DNA of 54,781 bases from Clostridiales bacterium UBA7285 (GTDB lineage: Bacteria; Bacillota; Clostridia; Peptostreptococcales; Anaerovoracaceae): assembly GCA_002472145.1 (NCBI GenBank), contig DKRJ01000028.1:1-54781 (forward strand), in the 5' to 3' direction. Each line of letters begins with the position of its first letter. Position 1 is the stretch's first letter. The position numbers were made by a program, and so were the translations under genes. The notes under the pieces were generated by a model that saw only the letters and a program-made list of their open reading frames with translations, was not told where the DNA came from and did not search any database. Positions 32,596 to 42,112 of this stretch are shown here, piece after piece.

Positions 32596-33252
32596 TCAGT
32601 CTGTAAACGGGTTTTTGATGCGGCCCGCGCGATCGGCTGGTCCGAGCCTGAAGAAAACTTTGCCGACGATGCTGTCGTAGGAGACGAATCCTACGCTCTC
32701 CGAACGGCTGTCGATGCTGACGGCCCTGTTGTCGCCGAGCACAAAAACGCTTTCCTCCGGGACGACCGCTTCGAGGTCGCCGCTCGTGTATGTGGCTTTG
32801 GTATACGGCTCGATCAGCAGCTCGCCGTTGATGTAGACGCTGCCGTCCTCTATTTTCACGGTTTCGCCGGGCAGGGCGATCACGCGCTTGATCAGCAGTT
32901 TGGAATCGCTGCCCTCGGCCTTGCGGAAGACGATGACGTCGCCGCGCTCCGGGGTTTTGCCGAAGAGGCGGTAGGCCTGCTTGCTGATTAGCAGATAGTC
33001 GTCGGAGTAAAAGTTCGGCTCCATCGAGTGCTGTTTGACCAGAGTCGGCTTTATGAACTGCATGACGACCAAAGCAATGACAAAGGCGACCGCCACGCAG
33101 CGGAACCACTCGACCGCGGATTCCCTGAGGCTTTGCCTTCGTGCGTGTTTACCGCGCCGGCCGACGGCGGTGACGCGCCGCTTTTTGTTTTGTTCGGCTG
33201 CAGGTGTCTCTACAGGTGTCTCTACAGGTGTTTCTACAGGTGTCTGTGCCAA
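32596..33252 (-). CDS. lepB: Type I signal peptidase (second copy)
   Basis: 218 residues. Membrane helix at about 48-68 (FRCVAVAFVIALVVMQFI); catalytic Ser in KQHSMEPNF, Lys in LLIKRVIALPGE, and GDNRAVSIDSR. Starts with three VETP units (12-bp repeats at 33200-33245) in a short cytosolic tail. It is upstream of, and nearly touching, another signal peptidase gene; the two share about the same catalytic core but differ in tail and surface, so they may divide substrates. Confidence 0.95.
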   Translation of the reverse strand: MAQTPVETPVETPVETPAAEQNKKRRVTAVGRRGKHARRQSLRESAVEWFRCVAVAFVIALVVMQFIKPTLVKQHSMEPNFYSDDYLLISKQAYRLFGKTPERGDVIVFRKAEGSDSKLLIKRVIALPGETVKIEDGSVYINGELLIEPYTKATYTSGDLEAVVPEESVFVLGDNRAVSIDSRSESVGFVSYDSIVGKVFFRLGPADRAGRIKNPFTD

Positions 33253-33329
33253 ATGTCAGTACTCTTTTCGCATATTTTCCGTTTCCCGTCCGCGTGCCGC
33301 AAGGCGCCGACTGTGCCGCGGCGTCCGGT

Positions 33330-34307
33330 TCATTCTGCCTGCGCCGTGCCGAAAATCTCCCTTTCGATCGCCGCGAAGCGTTCCGGCAGCGGGGCGGAAA
33401 ATGTTTTGCCGTCCATATATTCCAGTATACCATCGGATACGTTGAATTCAAGCGTTCCGGCGTGCAGGAGCTGCGAAGTCAGGCCGAAGCGCCGCTTTGC
33501 CGACGCGTTGGCACGGCTGCTGCCGTATTTCGGGTCGCCGATTATCGGGAAGCCTGCGTGCGAGAGTTGGGCGCGGATCTGGTGGGTTCGCCCTGTGAGT
33601 ATGCGCACGCTCAGAAGGGTGAATCCGTTTGCGGAAATTACCGGGTCGGCGATCGTCTCGGCTTCCAGACCGGTGTCGCCGCCGCGGACGGTGACTCTGT
33701 TAGTGCCTTCGTCCTTTGATATGAAGCCGCGCAGGTAGAGCGTCTCGCGCACTTCGCCTGAAACGATCGCGCTGTAGATTTTGTTCACCGCGCCGCGCTC
33801 GCGGATGAGGCGGTCCAGTTCCCTGATCGCGGGGGCGTTTTTGCCAAAGAGCACGAGGCCGGAAGTGTTGCGGTCCAGGCGGTTTGCCGGTGCCGGGGTG
33901 AACGTTTTCTCTGCGCGCGGATTGTAATCGCCGCTCTGAATGAGATAGTCGATGACCTGATTCGTCAGGTGGTTCTTTTTTTCGTGCGCGTCGCCGTGGG
34001 TCAGCAGCCCTGCCGGCTTATCGACGGCCAAAACATTTTCGTCTTCGTATATGATGCCGAATGTGCGTTTTGCTCTGCGGACTTCTCTGCGGCGCGTGTA
34101 CCGATCGAGGTCGCTTTCGGGCACGTAAAGTGTGACGACGTCGCCTTCGGAGAGAAATGTTCCTTCCGCGGCGCGCCGGCCGTTCACTTTTACGTCTCTG
34201 CGGATCGCTTTATAGATGTATGACAGCGGGGCTTCTGGCAGGTATTTGCGCATGAAGCGGTCGAGCCGCTGACCCTGTTCGTTTTTGCCGATGTTGATTT
34301 CTTTCAT
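33330..34307 (-). CDS. RluA family pseudouridine synthase
   Basis: 325 residues. N-terminal S4 RNA-binding domain (about 12-70: QRLDRFMRKYLPEAPLSYIY), then catalytic domain with DKPAGLLTHGD (~95), catalytic Asp in NRLDRNTSGLVLFGKN (~143) and GRTHQIRAQLSHAGFPIIGD (~240). Isomerises specific uridines in ribosomal RNA. TATATT lies 7 bases upstream of the ATG with no ribosome binding site between, so the mRNA may be leaderless. First gene of the run that continues to smpB. Confidence 0.93.
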   Translation of the reverse strand: MKEINIGKNEQGQRLDRFMRKYLPEAPLSYIYKAIRRDVKVNGRRAAEGTFLSEGDVVTLYVPESDLDRYTRRREVRRAKRTFGIIYEDENVLAVDKPAGLLTHGDAHEKKNHLTNQVIDYLIQSGDYNPRAEKTFTPAPANRLDRNTSGLVLFGKNAPAIRELDRLIRERGAVNKIYSAIVSGEVRETLYLRGFISKDEGTNRVTVRGGDTGLEAETIADPVISANGFTLLSVRILTGRTHQIRAQLSHAGFPIIGDPKYGSSRANASAKRRFGLTSQLLHAGTLEFNVSDGILEYMDGKTFSAPLPERFAAIEREIFGTAQAE

Positions 34308-34314
34308 TTTTTCT

Positions 34315-34320
34315 AATATA
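34315..34320 (-). promoter_or_regulatory. -10 box immediately upstream of the RluA-family gene
   Basis: Minus strand TATATT at 34320-34315; no clear -35 box. The start would coincide with ATG 34307. Confidence 0.4.
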
Positions 34321-34624
34321 CCACAAAACGGGCCTCAGCGGAGGGGAGCCGCGTTCGCAAACGCTGGGGTCTTGCGCTTGCCGGGGTCTCGCGCGCACAG
34401 CCGCTCTCGCAAACGCTGGAACTGCTGTTATGTATGCGCATTTGGTGAAAGTCCATAAGTGTCTTTTCGTGTTACGATTCTAACATCATGGGAACCCTCC
34501 TGCCACCTATCTGCCACATCGCCGGTTTTGCGCTATTTTTCAACATCCTGACGCACCGCATTGCGTTTTGCCCGAGCGACGCCCCGCTGATGCCGGAAAA
34601 TGATATTTCATCAGGCACGCAACA
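34321..34624. other. Intergenic region with imperfect repeats
   Basis: Contains imperfect CGCAAACGCTGG repeats at 34355-34420 and, at about 34484-34498, CATGGGAACCCT resembling the start of the dispersed element. No coding region is supported; a short frame at 34488-34697 is only AT/GC-neutral repeat translation. Confidence 0.4.
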
Positions 34625-34695
34625 GATTCGCGATCAGGCATGCTGCCGATTCGCGATCAGGCATACTGCCGATTTGCGATCGCATGCTGCCGATT
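34625..34695 (+). repeat. 23-bp tandem array
   Basis: Units beginning GATTCGCGATCAGGCATGCT at 34625, 34648 and 34671 (third shorter by two bases). Confidence 0.8.
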
Positions 34696-34832
34696 AGAGG
34701 CCTGGTATTCCGCCGTTTCCAGAGAGGAAGTATGTCAGAATTATTAAAGTACTCAAAAATTATCATAGGAACATCATGGTAACACTACTTCCACATAATA
34801 CCCACACAAAAGGCGTTATAAGAAAAATCGCC

Positions 34833-34900
34833 GAGGCGCATACCATAGCGTGGCGCATACCATAGCGAGACGAATACCATAGCGAGGCGCATACCGCAGC
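34833..34900 (+). repeat. 17-bp tandem array
   Basis: Four 17-bp units, GAGGCGCATACCATAGC and variants, at 34833, 34850, 34867 and 34884. Just upstream (34762-34785) GGAACATCATGG resembles the dispersed element. Confidence 0.8.
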
Positions 34901-34943
34901 GCATCGTATCAAGGCGCATCCCCTTCATCCGCCCCGCGTGCCG

Positions 34944-34972
34944 TTGCAGTCAGGCCCGAAATATGATACATT
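34944..34972 (+). promoter_or_regulatory. Promoter of the gene at 35009
   Basis: TTGCAG (34944-34949), 17-base spacer, TACATT (34967-34972), with an alternative TATGAT at 34963-34968. Confidence 0.5.
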
Positions 34973-35008
34973 AAAGGTGCAATTCGGCTTGATTTTAGTG
35001 TTTTTGAT

Positions 35009-35614
35009 ATGCGCTCGAAAAGCAGGAGCGGAGACCCGGAATTGAAGAAAATCAAAGATTTTTTCTATGATCATAACGATATACTCGTAGTGCTATTGAT
35101 TGTTTTGGTGGCTGCGGCAGTGATCTACTGGCGCGTGAACGTCATCATGGAGTACCCGAAACTCGCGGCGGAAGAGATCGCCAGGAACAACGGGACTACG
35201 ACGAGCGAAAACGCGAACACCGACGGCACGACCGACGGCGGCACAAGCACCGACGGAGGCACGACCGAAGGCGGAACGACTGACGGCGGCACGAATACCG
35301 ACAGAAACACGAACACCGACAGCACGCAGGGCGGCAGTTCCGAATACGTTTCTGACGGCGGAACGAACCTGAACGACGGACTGATCTGGGAGAAAGGCGT
35401 CCTGAAGAACAACCTCGCGATCACCGTTCCGAGCGGAAGCGCTACCGAAGCCGTGCAGGCACTTGTCGACGCTGGACTGTTTTCATCATACGACGAATTT
35501 GAGGACATCGCCGTAAAGGAAGGCGTGAACTACGGAGTCCTGGCGGGAACGTACGTGTTCCCGGCGGGCTCGACGCAGGAAGATATAGTCAAAATGGTAA
35601 TGGGCGCGGCCTGA
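35009..35614 (+). CDS. Membrane-anchored protein with Thr/Gly-rich linker and MltG-like C-terminal segment
   Basis: 201 residues. One membrane helix (about 27-44: ILVVLLIVLVAAAVIYW), an extracellular linker of TDGGT/TEGGT repeats (about 65-120) and a C-terminal domain NLAITVPSGSATEAVQALVD then LAGTYVFPAGSTQEDIVKMV, which resembles the small LysM-like domain preceding the lytic domain of MltG/YceG. The catalytic domain is absent. Possibly a wall-associated accessory; homology call is tentative. No strong ribosome binding site before ATG 35009. Confidence 0.65.
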   Translation: MRSKSRSGDPELKKIKDFFYDHNDILVVLLIVLVAAAVIYWRVNVIMEYPKLAAEEIARNNGTTTSENANTDGTTDGGTSTDGGTTEGGTTDGGTNTDRNTNTDSTQGGSSEYVSDGGTNLNDGLIWEKGVLKNNLAITVPSGSATEAVQALVDAGLFSSYDEFEDIAVKEGVNYGVLAGTYVFPAGSTQEDIVKMVMGAA

Positions 35615-35643
35615 GCGGCGCGCGGCATGATCGGAGGGTAATA

Positions 35644-36573
35644 ATGGCAATCATCACTAGCAGGGAAATGTTCGCCAAAGCGTTGAACAGCGATTACGCA
35701 GTCGGCGCCTTCAATGTGAATAACATGGAGATCATCCAGGGCATAGTGGACGCGGCTAAAATGGAAAACGCGCCGCTGATCCTCCAGGTCTCCGCGGGAG
35801 CCCGCAAGTACGCAAAGCCTGCGTACCTCATCAAACTCGTCGAAGCGGCAGTCGAAGACACCGGGCTCGATATCGTTTTGCACCTCGACCACGGTGAGGA
35901 CTTTGATATCTGTAAAAAGTGCATAGAGGACGGGTTCTCGTCTGTCATGATCGACGGCTCGAAGCATCCGTTCGAGGAGAATATCGCGATGACGAAGGAA
36001 GTCGTCGACTACGCGCACGATCACGGTGTCGTCGTCGAGGCGGAACTCGGCAGACTCGCGGGCGTTGAGGACGCGGTGCACGTTTCCGAGCGCTCGGCAA
36101 GTTTCACCGATCCTGACGAAGCAGTCGAATTCGTAGATCGCACCGGCGTCGACTCTCTCGCGGTCGCCATCGGCACGAGCCACGGCGCGTATAAGTTCAA
36201 GGGCACACCGTATCTGGATTTTGAGCGTCTGAAGAAGATCCACTCGATGCTGCCGGAAACGCCTCTCGTACTGCACGGGGCTTCGACGGTCCTGAAGGAA
36301 TTCGTGGACCGCTGCAACGAGTACGGCGGCGAGATCCCGGGCGCGCAGGGCGTGCCTGAGGACATGATCCGCGAGGCTGTGAAATGGGGCGTCTGCAAGG
36401 TGAACATCGATACTGACCTGCGTCTGGCGATGACGGCCGAGATCAGGCGAGTCCTCGTCGAAAAGCCTTCCGAATTCGACCCGCGCAAATACCTCGGGCC
36501 GGGACGCGATGCGATCACGCGCATGGTTCAGCATAAGATCAGAGACGTTTTGAACGCGTCGAACAAAAGATAA
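35644..36573 (+). CDS. fba: Class II fructose-bisphosphate aldolase
   Basis: 309 residues; zinc-dependent cleavage of fructose-1,6-bisphosphate to GAP and DHAP. Motifs: GAFNVNNMEIIQGIVDAA (~17), HLDHGEDFDIC (~80, zinc His), EAELGRLAGVED (~133), GTSHGAYKF (~178, zinc His) and LHGASTV (~209). The family also includes tagatose-bisphosphate aldolases; glycolytic use fits the enolase gene in the window. AGGGTAAT precedes ATG 35644. Confidence 0.94.
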   Translation: MAIITSREMFAKALNSDYAVGAFNVNNMEIIQGIVDAAKMENAPLILQVSAGARKYAKPAYLIKLVEAAVEDTGLDIVLHLDHGEDFDICKKCIEDGFSSVMIDGSKHPFEENIAMTKEVVDYAHDHGVVVEAELGRLAGVEDAVHVSERSASFTDPDEAVEFVDRTGVDSLAVAIGTSHGAYKFKGTPYLDFERLKKIHSMLPETPLVLHGASTVLKEFVDRCNEYGGEIPGAQGVPEDMIREAVKWGVCKVNIDTDLRLAMTAEIRRVLVEKPSEFDPRKYLGPGRDAITRMVQHKIRDVLNASNKR

Positions 36574-36752
36574 CTGCCGGGGCTGAAGAGCACGGCGATA
36601 GCTGGACGAAAGCACGGCGAAAGCGCGGAGCGAAGGCTCCGGCCAAAACCGAATACAGCGATTTATCATGCGGGCGGCTTCCTGCTTTTGACCGGGATCG
36701 CCCGCCGAATTATATCCGCATTCTGTTCGTGACCGCCCGCCGGGAGAAATCG

Positions 36753-38327
36753 ATGTATGATTTGATACTTAAAAACTGCAGGATCGTCGACGGCACGGGA
36801 GCGCCGTGGTACAGGGGCGACGTGGCCGTGAAAGACGGCAGGATCGTGAAGATCGGGCACCTGGACGCACGCGTCGAGGCGGCCGAGACCGTCGACTGCC
36901 GCGACATGTATCTGGCTCCGGGCTTCATCGACATCCACTCGCACAGCGACGAGACGATCGGAAAATATCCGCTGAACGAGAGCAGGATACTGCAGGGCGT
37001 GACGACCGAACTCACGGGGAACTGCGGCCTGAGCACCGTCCCGGTCAGCCGGGACCAGGAAAAAGCCGAACTCCTGGCCACATACGTCACGGGAACTGAG
37101 CCGTCTGTGATGAGCATCGCAGACCTGGCCGAACACCTGGAAAAAGACGTAAAGCCGAGCACTAACGTCTGCCTCGGCGTCGGACACGGATCCCTCAGGA
37201 TCGCCGCGATGGGTTTTGACGACCGCGCGCCGGAAAAGAGCGAGATGGACACGATGAAGGGCCTGCTCCGCGAATCGCTGGAAGACGGAGCTTTCTGCAT
37301 GTCCACAGGACTGATATACCCGCCGGGGATTTTCGCGGGGACGGACGAGATCGTCGAACTGGCACGCATCCTCCCCGAATACGGCGCTTTTTACGCCACG
37401 CACATGCGCGACGAGGGGAACGGCCTGATCGAGGCAGTGCGGGAAGCCATAGAGATCGCCGAACGATCAGGCGCACCGCTGGAGATATCACACCATAAGG
37501 CGCTCAGGCGCGCGAACTGGGGCAAGGTCAGAGAATCGACCGCACTCATCGAAGCTGCCCGCGCCCGTGGCACAGACGTCCGCTGCGACCAGTATCCGTA
37601 CACCGCCACGGCGACCACACTCGACAGCAACGTCCCGAACAGGGCATTCGAGGGCGGCGTCAAAAAAATGCTCGCGCGGCTGAGAGACCCGGAAACCCGC
37701 AGGCAGTTGGCCGAAGAGGCAAACGAGAGCCATAGGGGGAGATGGCAGGACATCTCCGTCGCGTACGCGGAAGCCGACGAATGGCGATGGACTCAAGGGC
37801 TTGACATGGTCACGATCGCCGGGAAACTCGGCACAGACCCGGCGAGCGCCTGCTTTGATATACTGCTCGGAACAGACGACAGGGCGGGAGAGGTGAACGT
37901 CGCCATCTGCGAGGAAGACGTACAGTTCGTCATGAAAAAGCCTTACGTCATGATAGGCTCGGACGGGAACGCACTTTCGCTGGAGCGCGGAACGGTTCCA
38001 CATCCGCGGTCGTTCGGGACTTTTGTCCGGGTGCTGTGCAGATACGCCAGGGACCTCAGACTCTTTACGCTCGAAGAAGGCGTGAGAAAGATGACGTCCA
38101 TGCCTGCCGCGAGGATCGGCCTGCAGGACAGAGGCCTTATAAAGGAAGGCTTTGCGGCGGACCTTGTTTTGTTCGATTATTCCGCGCTTAAGGACACCCC
38201 GACGTTCGACGAACCGATCGCCGTCTGCGAGGGGATCAGGCGCGTATATGTAAACGGAACGCTTGCCGCGGAAAACGGGAAGCACACAGGAGCGCGCGCG
38301 GGGCAGGTGCTTCGCCGCGGGAGGTAA
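36753..38327 (+). CDS. N-acyl-D-amino-acid deacylase (D-aminoacylase)
   Basis: 524 residues. Amidohydrolase-fold zinc enzyme that releases D-amino acids from N-acyl derivatives. LAPGFIDIHSHSDE (~52, HxH ligands), TGNCGLSTVPVSRDQ (~92, Cys ligand), the family block FCMSTGLIYPPGIFAGTDE, ATHMRDEGNG, EISHHKALRRANWGKV (His ligands), and MIGSDGNALSLE (catalytic Asp). ATG 36753 is chosen over upstream TTG/GTG because CGGGAG precedes it. Would recycle D-amino acids, e.g. from cell-wall peptides. Confidence 0.92.
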   Translation: MYDLILKNCRIVDGTGAPWYRGDVAVKDGRIVKIGHLDARVEAAETVDCRDMYLAPGFIDIHSHSDETIGKYPLNESRILQGVTTELTGNCGLSTVPVSRDQEKAELLATYVTGTEPSVMSIADLAEHLEKDVKPSTNVCLGVGHGSLRIAAMGFDDRAPEKSEMDTMKGLLRESLEDGAFCMSTGLIYPPGIFAGTDEIVELARILPEYGAFYATHMRDEGNGLIEAVREAIEIAERSGAPLEISHHKALRRANWGKVRESTALIEAARARGTDVRCDQYPYTATATTLDSNVPNRAFEGGVKKMLARLRDPETRRQLAEEANESHRGRWQDISVAYAEADEWRWTQGLDMVTIAGKLGTDPASACFDILLGTDDRAGEVNVAICEEDVQFVMKKPYVMIGSDGNALSLERGTVPHPRSFGTFVRVLCRYARDLRLFTLEEGVRKMTSMPAARIGLQDRGLIKEGFAADLVLFDYSALKDTPTFDEPIAVCEGIRRVYVNGTLAAENGKHTGARAGQVLRRGR

Positions 38328-38362
38328 TTTTCAGCCCGGCTGCCCCGGACAAGGAGAAAAAG

Positions 38363-39832
38363 ATGATCACACAAGACAACATGACGATGCTGACGGACTT
38401 TTACGAACTCACGATGGCGAACGGATACCTTGAATCTGGAATGGAGGATGAGATAGCGTACTTCGACCTGTTTTTCAGGGTCGTTCCGGACGGCGGATCG
38501 TACGCCATCATGGCGGGGATGCAGCAGGTCTGCGACTACCTCGAGGCGCTGAATTTCACCGAGGAGGACATCGAGTTCCTGCGCGGCAAAGGCTGCTTCA
38601 GCGAGAAATTCCTGCAATATCTGAAGGATTTTAAATTCGAATGCGACATGTGGGCAGTGCCGGAAGGAACGCCGATCTTCCCTTACGAGCCTGTCATAAC
38701 CGTGCGCGGGCCTGTTATGCAGGCTCAGTTCGTCGAGACGATGCTGCTTTTGATCATCAATCACCAAAGCCTTATCGCCACGAAGGCAAGCCGCATCTGC
38801 CGCGCCGCCCAGGGGCGTCCGGTGATGGAGTTCGGCAGCAGACGCGCTCAGGGTTTTGCCGCCGCGATCTACGGAGCCAGAGCCGCCTATATCGGCGGAT
38901 GCGCGGGCACGGCCTGCACCATAGCGGACGAGATGTACGGGATCCCGGCGCTCGGGACGATGGCGCACAGTTGGGTGCAGATGTTCCCTGACGAGTACGA
39001 GGCGTTCAAGGCGTACGCTAAGATATATCCGGAAAACTGTGTTTTGCTCGTAGATACGTATAACGTCCTGAAATCAGGCCTTCCGGCGGCCATCAGGGTC
39101 TTTAAGGAAATGAAGCCGGCTAAAATGGGCATCAGGATCGACTCGGGCGACATCACGTACCTGACGCGCAAAGCCCGTAAAATGCTCGACGACGCGGGCC
39201 TGCCGGAGGTGACCATCACGATCAGCAACTCGCTGGACGAGTACATCATCCGCGACGTCATCAGAGAGGGCGCGTGCATCGATTCGTTCGGCGTCGGCGA
39301 AAGGCTCATCACGGCTAAATCCGAGCCTGTCTTCGGCGGGGTGTATAAGCTGAGCGCTGTCGAGAAGGACGGCGTCATCATCCCGAAGATCAAGATCAGC
39401 GAGAACGTCGAGAAGATCACGAACCCGGGCTTCAAGACGCTCTACAGACTGTTCGACAAAACGACGGGCGAGGCTCTCGCGGACGTGATAACGACGGACG
39501 GAGAGGTCATCGAGGACTGGGAGAGCTACGAGATCTTCGACCCTAACGCGATCTGGAAGCGCAAGACGCTCCACAACTATCACGCAGTGAACATCCGCAG
39601 GCAGATCTTTGACCACGGCAGGCTCGTCTACGAAAACCCGAATGTGCACGAGATCAAAAAATTCTGCGCGGAGCAGATCAAAACGCTCTGGCCTGAGATG
39701 CTGCGTTTCGACAGGCCTCAGACGTACTACGTCGACCTCTCGCAGAAGCTGTTCGACCTGAAGCAGAAGATGCTTCTGGATCACAACGCGGAGATGCAGA
39801 GGCGCGACAAAAATGCCCGCGGTGGAAAATAA
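38363..39832 (+). CDS. pncB: Nicotinate phosphoribosyltransferase
   Basis: 489 residues, typical of NAPRTase; makes nicotinate mononucleotide from nicotinate and PRPP for NAD salvage. DFYELTMANGYLESG at the start, EFGSRRAQGFAAAIYGARAA (~160), VLLVDTYNVL (~232), MGIRIDSGDITYLT (~258) and the FGVGERL loop. AAGGAGAAA precedes ATG 38363. Lies 35 bases after the deacylase gene, possibly co-transcribed. Confidence 0.95.
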   Translation: MITQDNMTMLTDFYELTMANGYLESGMEDEIAYFDLFFRVVPDGGSYAIMAGMQQVCDYLEALNFTEEDIEFLRGKGCFSEKFLQYLKDFKFECDMWAVPEGTPIFPYEPVITVRGPVMQAQFVETMLLLIINHQSLIATKASRICRAAQGRPVMEFGSRRAQGFAAAIYGARAAYIGGCAGTACTIADEMYGIPALGTMAHSWVQMFPDEYEAFKAYAKIYPENCVLLVDTYNVLKSGLPAAIRVFKEMKPAKMGIRIDSGDITYLTRKARKMLDDAGLPEVTITISNSLDEYIIRDVIREGACIDSFGVGERLITAKSEPVFGGVYKLSAVEKDGVIIPKIKISENVEKITNPGFKTLYRLFDKTTGEALADVITTDGEVIEDWESYEIFDPNAIWKRKTLHNYHAVNIRRQIFDHGRLVYENPNVHEIKKFCAEQIKTLWPEMLRFDRPQTYYVDLSQKLFDLKQKMLLDHNAEMQRRDKNARGGK

Positions 39833-39880
39833 GGCGCGCCGCCCGCGCTGCCGCGGCCGGGCGGAGATCCCGCGCCACCC

Positions 39881-39928
39881 GCGCGGAACGGAAACGAAAC
39901 GCCTGCGCGGAACGGAAATGATACGCCC
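39881..39928 (+). repeat. 24-bp tandem duplication
   Basis: GCGCGGAACGGAAACGAAAC and GCGCGGAACGGAAATGATAC units at 39881 and 39905, plus a partial GCGCGGCG. Lies between pncB and the Y-family polymerase gene. Confidence 0.75.
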
Positions 39929-39970
39929 GCGCGGCGTGACTGATGCGGCGCTACAGCGAGGCGCAGAGAA

Positions 39971-41530
39971 TTGAAAAACCGCACATATATCGCAATAGAT
40001 CTGAAATCGTTCTACGCGTCGGTGGAATGCGGCGAGAGAGACCTCGACCCGCTCACGACCAATCTGGTCGTCGCCGACGAGAGCAGAACGGAAAAGACCA
40101 TATGCCTCGCCGTCTCGCCGTCCCTGAAAGCGATGGGAGTTCCGGGAAGGCCGAGGCTTTTTGAAGTCGTTCAGAAGGTGCGCGAGATCAACGCCGAAAG
40201 GCTGGCGGCCCTGAGGGCGAGCGGCAGAGGCCGCGCTTTCACGGGCAGATCGACCGACGCAGAGGAACTCGCGCGCGACCCGTCTCTGGCGGTCGACTAC
40301 ATCGTGGCGTGCCCGAGGATGGCGCACTACATCAGATGCAGCACGGCCGTCTATTCCGTTTATCTTAAATACGTGGCGCCTGAGGACATCCACGTCTATT
40401 CGATCGACGAGGTGTTCATGGACGTCACCGACTACCTTCAGACAGCCGCGTGCACGCCGCACGAACTGGCCATGCGCATCATCCACGACGTCCTTTCCGT
40501 GACCGGGATAACTGCCACGGCGGGCATAGGCACCAATCTGTACCTTGCAAAGGTCGCGATGGATATCGTCGCCAAACACATCCCTCCGGACAAAGACGGC
40601 GTCAGGATCGCCGAACTGGACGAGATGAGCTACCGCGAGCAGCTCTGGGATCACGAGCCGATAACGGACTTCTGGCGCGTCGGTCCGGGGACCGCCCGCA
40701 AACTGGCAAAAAACGGAATGCGCACGATGGGAGACGTCGCGAGGTGCTCAGTCGGCGAGGATAACAGTTTCCACAACGAGGATTTTTTGTTCAAACTCTT
40801 CGGCGTCAACGCCGAGCTCCTCATAGACCACGCGTGGGGGCGCGAGCCTGTCACGATCGCGGACATCAAAGCATACAGGCCGCAGGCAAAGAGCGTCGGA
40901 CAGGGTCAGGTGCTCTCCAGGCCGTACGCTTTCGACGAGGCGAGGAACGTGGTCCGCGAGATGGCCGACGCCGTCGCGCTCCAGCTCACCGCGGGAGGAT
41001 ACGTCACTGGCAGCGTTTCGGTCGGGATATCGTTCGACCGCGTCCCCGAAGGCGTAACGCGCAAGGTCGAACTCGCCCGCAACTATTACGGAAAGGAAGT
41101 CCCGCCGTCCGTGCACAGCACGGAGAGGATAGGCAGGCTGACGTCGTCGGCAAAAGCCTTAGGCGAGGCGGCGCAGAGGGCTTTTGATTCGATGGTGCCG
41201 CGCGATCTGGCGGTCAGGCGGATATTCGTCACGGTCCCGGTGAAAAAAAGAGACGACAGCGAGAAGCAGCTCGACTTTTTTGCCGAAATGGAAGCCGCGG
41301 ACGCAGAAACGGGCTCCGGCACGGGAAGCGGCTCTGGAAGCGGCGCGGCAGGCGGCGGGCGTCCGGGTCCGTCCGCAGAGGAAAGCGACCGCAAGGACGA
41401 AGACATCCAGAGCGCGATCCTCGATATACGAAAGAAATTCGGAAAGAACTCGATCATCAAAGCCGGCGACCTCGAGGACGGCGCGACGACGATCGACCGC
41501 AACAATCAGATAGGCGGGCATAAGGCATGA
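39971..41530 (+). CDS. Y-family DNA polymerase (DinB/UmuC-like)
   Basis: 519 residues. Metal-binding IAIDLKSFYASVECGERDLD (~5-24), catalytic VYSIDEVFMDVT (~140), helix-hairpin-helix FWRVGPGTARKLAKNGM and a little-finger domain about 265-390. Translesion synthesis. The start is TTG 39971; no ATG fits. A Gly/Ser-rich stretch at about 445-465 is a likely repeat expansion. The C-terminal tail resembles the UvrX/YqjW branch. Overlaps the YolD-like gene by four bases (ATGA), the usual pairing in Bacillota. Confidence 0.92.
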   Translation: MKNRTYIAIDLKSFYASVECGERDLDPLTTNLVVADESRTEKTICLAVSPSLKAMGVPGRPRLFEVVQKVREINAERLAALRASGRGRAFTGRSTDAEELARDPSLAVDYIVACPRMAHYIRCSTAVYSVYLKYVAPEDIHVYSIDEVFMDVTDYLQTAACTPHELAMRIIHDVLSVTGITATAGIGTNLYLAKVAMDIVAKHIPPDKDGVRIAELDEMSYREQLWDHEPITDFWRVGPGTARKLAKNGMRTMGDVARCSVGEDNSFHNEDFLFKLFGVNAELLIDHAWGREPVTIADIKAYRPQAKSVGQGQVLSRPYAFDEARNVVREMADAVALQLTAGGYVTGSVSVGISFDRVPEGVTRKVELARNYYGKEVPPSVHSTERIGRLTSSAKALGEAAQRAFDSMVPRDLAVRRIFVTVPVKKRDDSEKQLDFFAEMEAADAETGSGTGSGSGSGAAGGGRPGPSAEESDRKDEDIQSAILDIRKKFGKNSIIKAGDLEDGATTIDRNNQIGGHKA

Positions 41531-42042
41531 ACAGCAGAAGCGGGCGCAGAGCCTCCGGAGAATACGACGACATAATCAATCTGCCGGCATACGAGCTGAG
41601 GCATCACGCGCCTATGAGCACGGCTTCGAGGGCCGCCCAGTTCCTGCCGTTCGACGCGCTCGACGGGTACAGCGGCGCTGTCGCGGAGACGGCGCGGGAG
41701 ACTGACGCCAGGCCGGAACTCAGCACCGACGAGCTGGCTGCGCTCGACGCGGAACTGTCGAAGATAGCCGCTGCGCTGAGCGGTGCGGTCGTTCATAGTG
41801 GCCCGGATCACGACGATCACGCCGCCGGAGATCCGGCGCGGGAATGCCACGCGCCGGACGGCCCCGCGCTTCCTGAAGTCGAAGCGGCTTACTTCGTTCC
41901 TGATGAAGTCAAGGCGGGAGGCCGCGTGGAATATTTTGCCGGACGTGTAAAGGCGATAGACGATACGTCTAGGGCTTTGATATTCGAGGACGGAACGGTC
42001 ATCAACGCTGACGACGTCATAGCGCTCCGGATGATCGGGTGA
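41527..42042 (+). CDS. YolD-like protein
   Basis: 171 residues. YDDIINLPAYELRHHAPMST, followed by RAAQFLPFDALDGYSGAVAE, is the YolD-like domain found next to Y-family polymerases; the C-terminal RVEYFAGRVKAIDDTSRALI region is a small beta-domain also found in that family. An acidic insert (about 90-115, HSGPDHDDHAAGDP) is atypical. Translationally coupled to the polymerase gene. Proposed role as a polymerase accessory subunit. Confidence 0.85.
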   Translation: MNSRSGRRASGEYDDIINLPAYELRHHAPMSTASRAAQFLPFDALDGYSGAVAETARETDARPELSTDELAALDAELSKIAAALSGAVVHSGPDHDDHAAGDPARECHAPDGPALPEVEAAYFVPDEVKAGGRVEYFAGRVKAIDDTSRALIFEDGTVINADDVIALRMIG

Positions 42043-42112
42043 CCGGGATCCCCATACCCGCGGCTTTTAATCCCCTGAGAACTGTGTTAGCATATTGGAA
42101 CGGAGGCGGCTG

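Noticed and set aside
39074..40654. 526-codon open frame on the minus strand across pncB and the Y-family polymerase gene
   Set aside because: It lies antisense to two well-supported genes, has no recognisable domain, and its His/Arg/Asp-rich composition is what the complement of GC-rich coding DNA produces.
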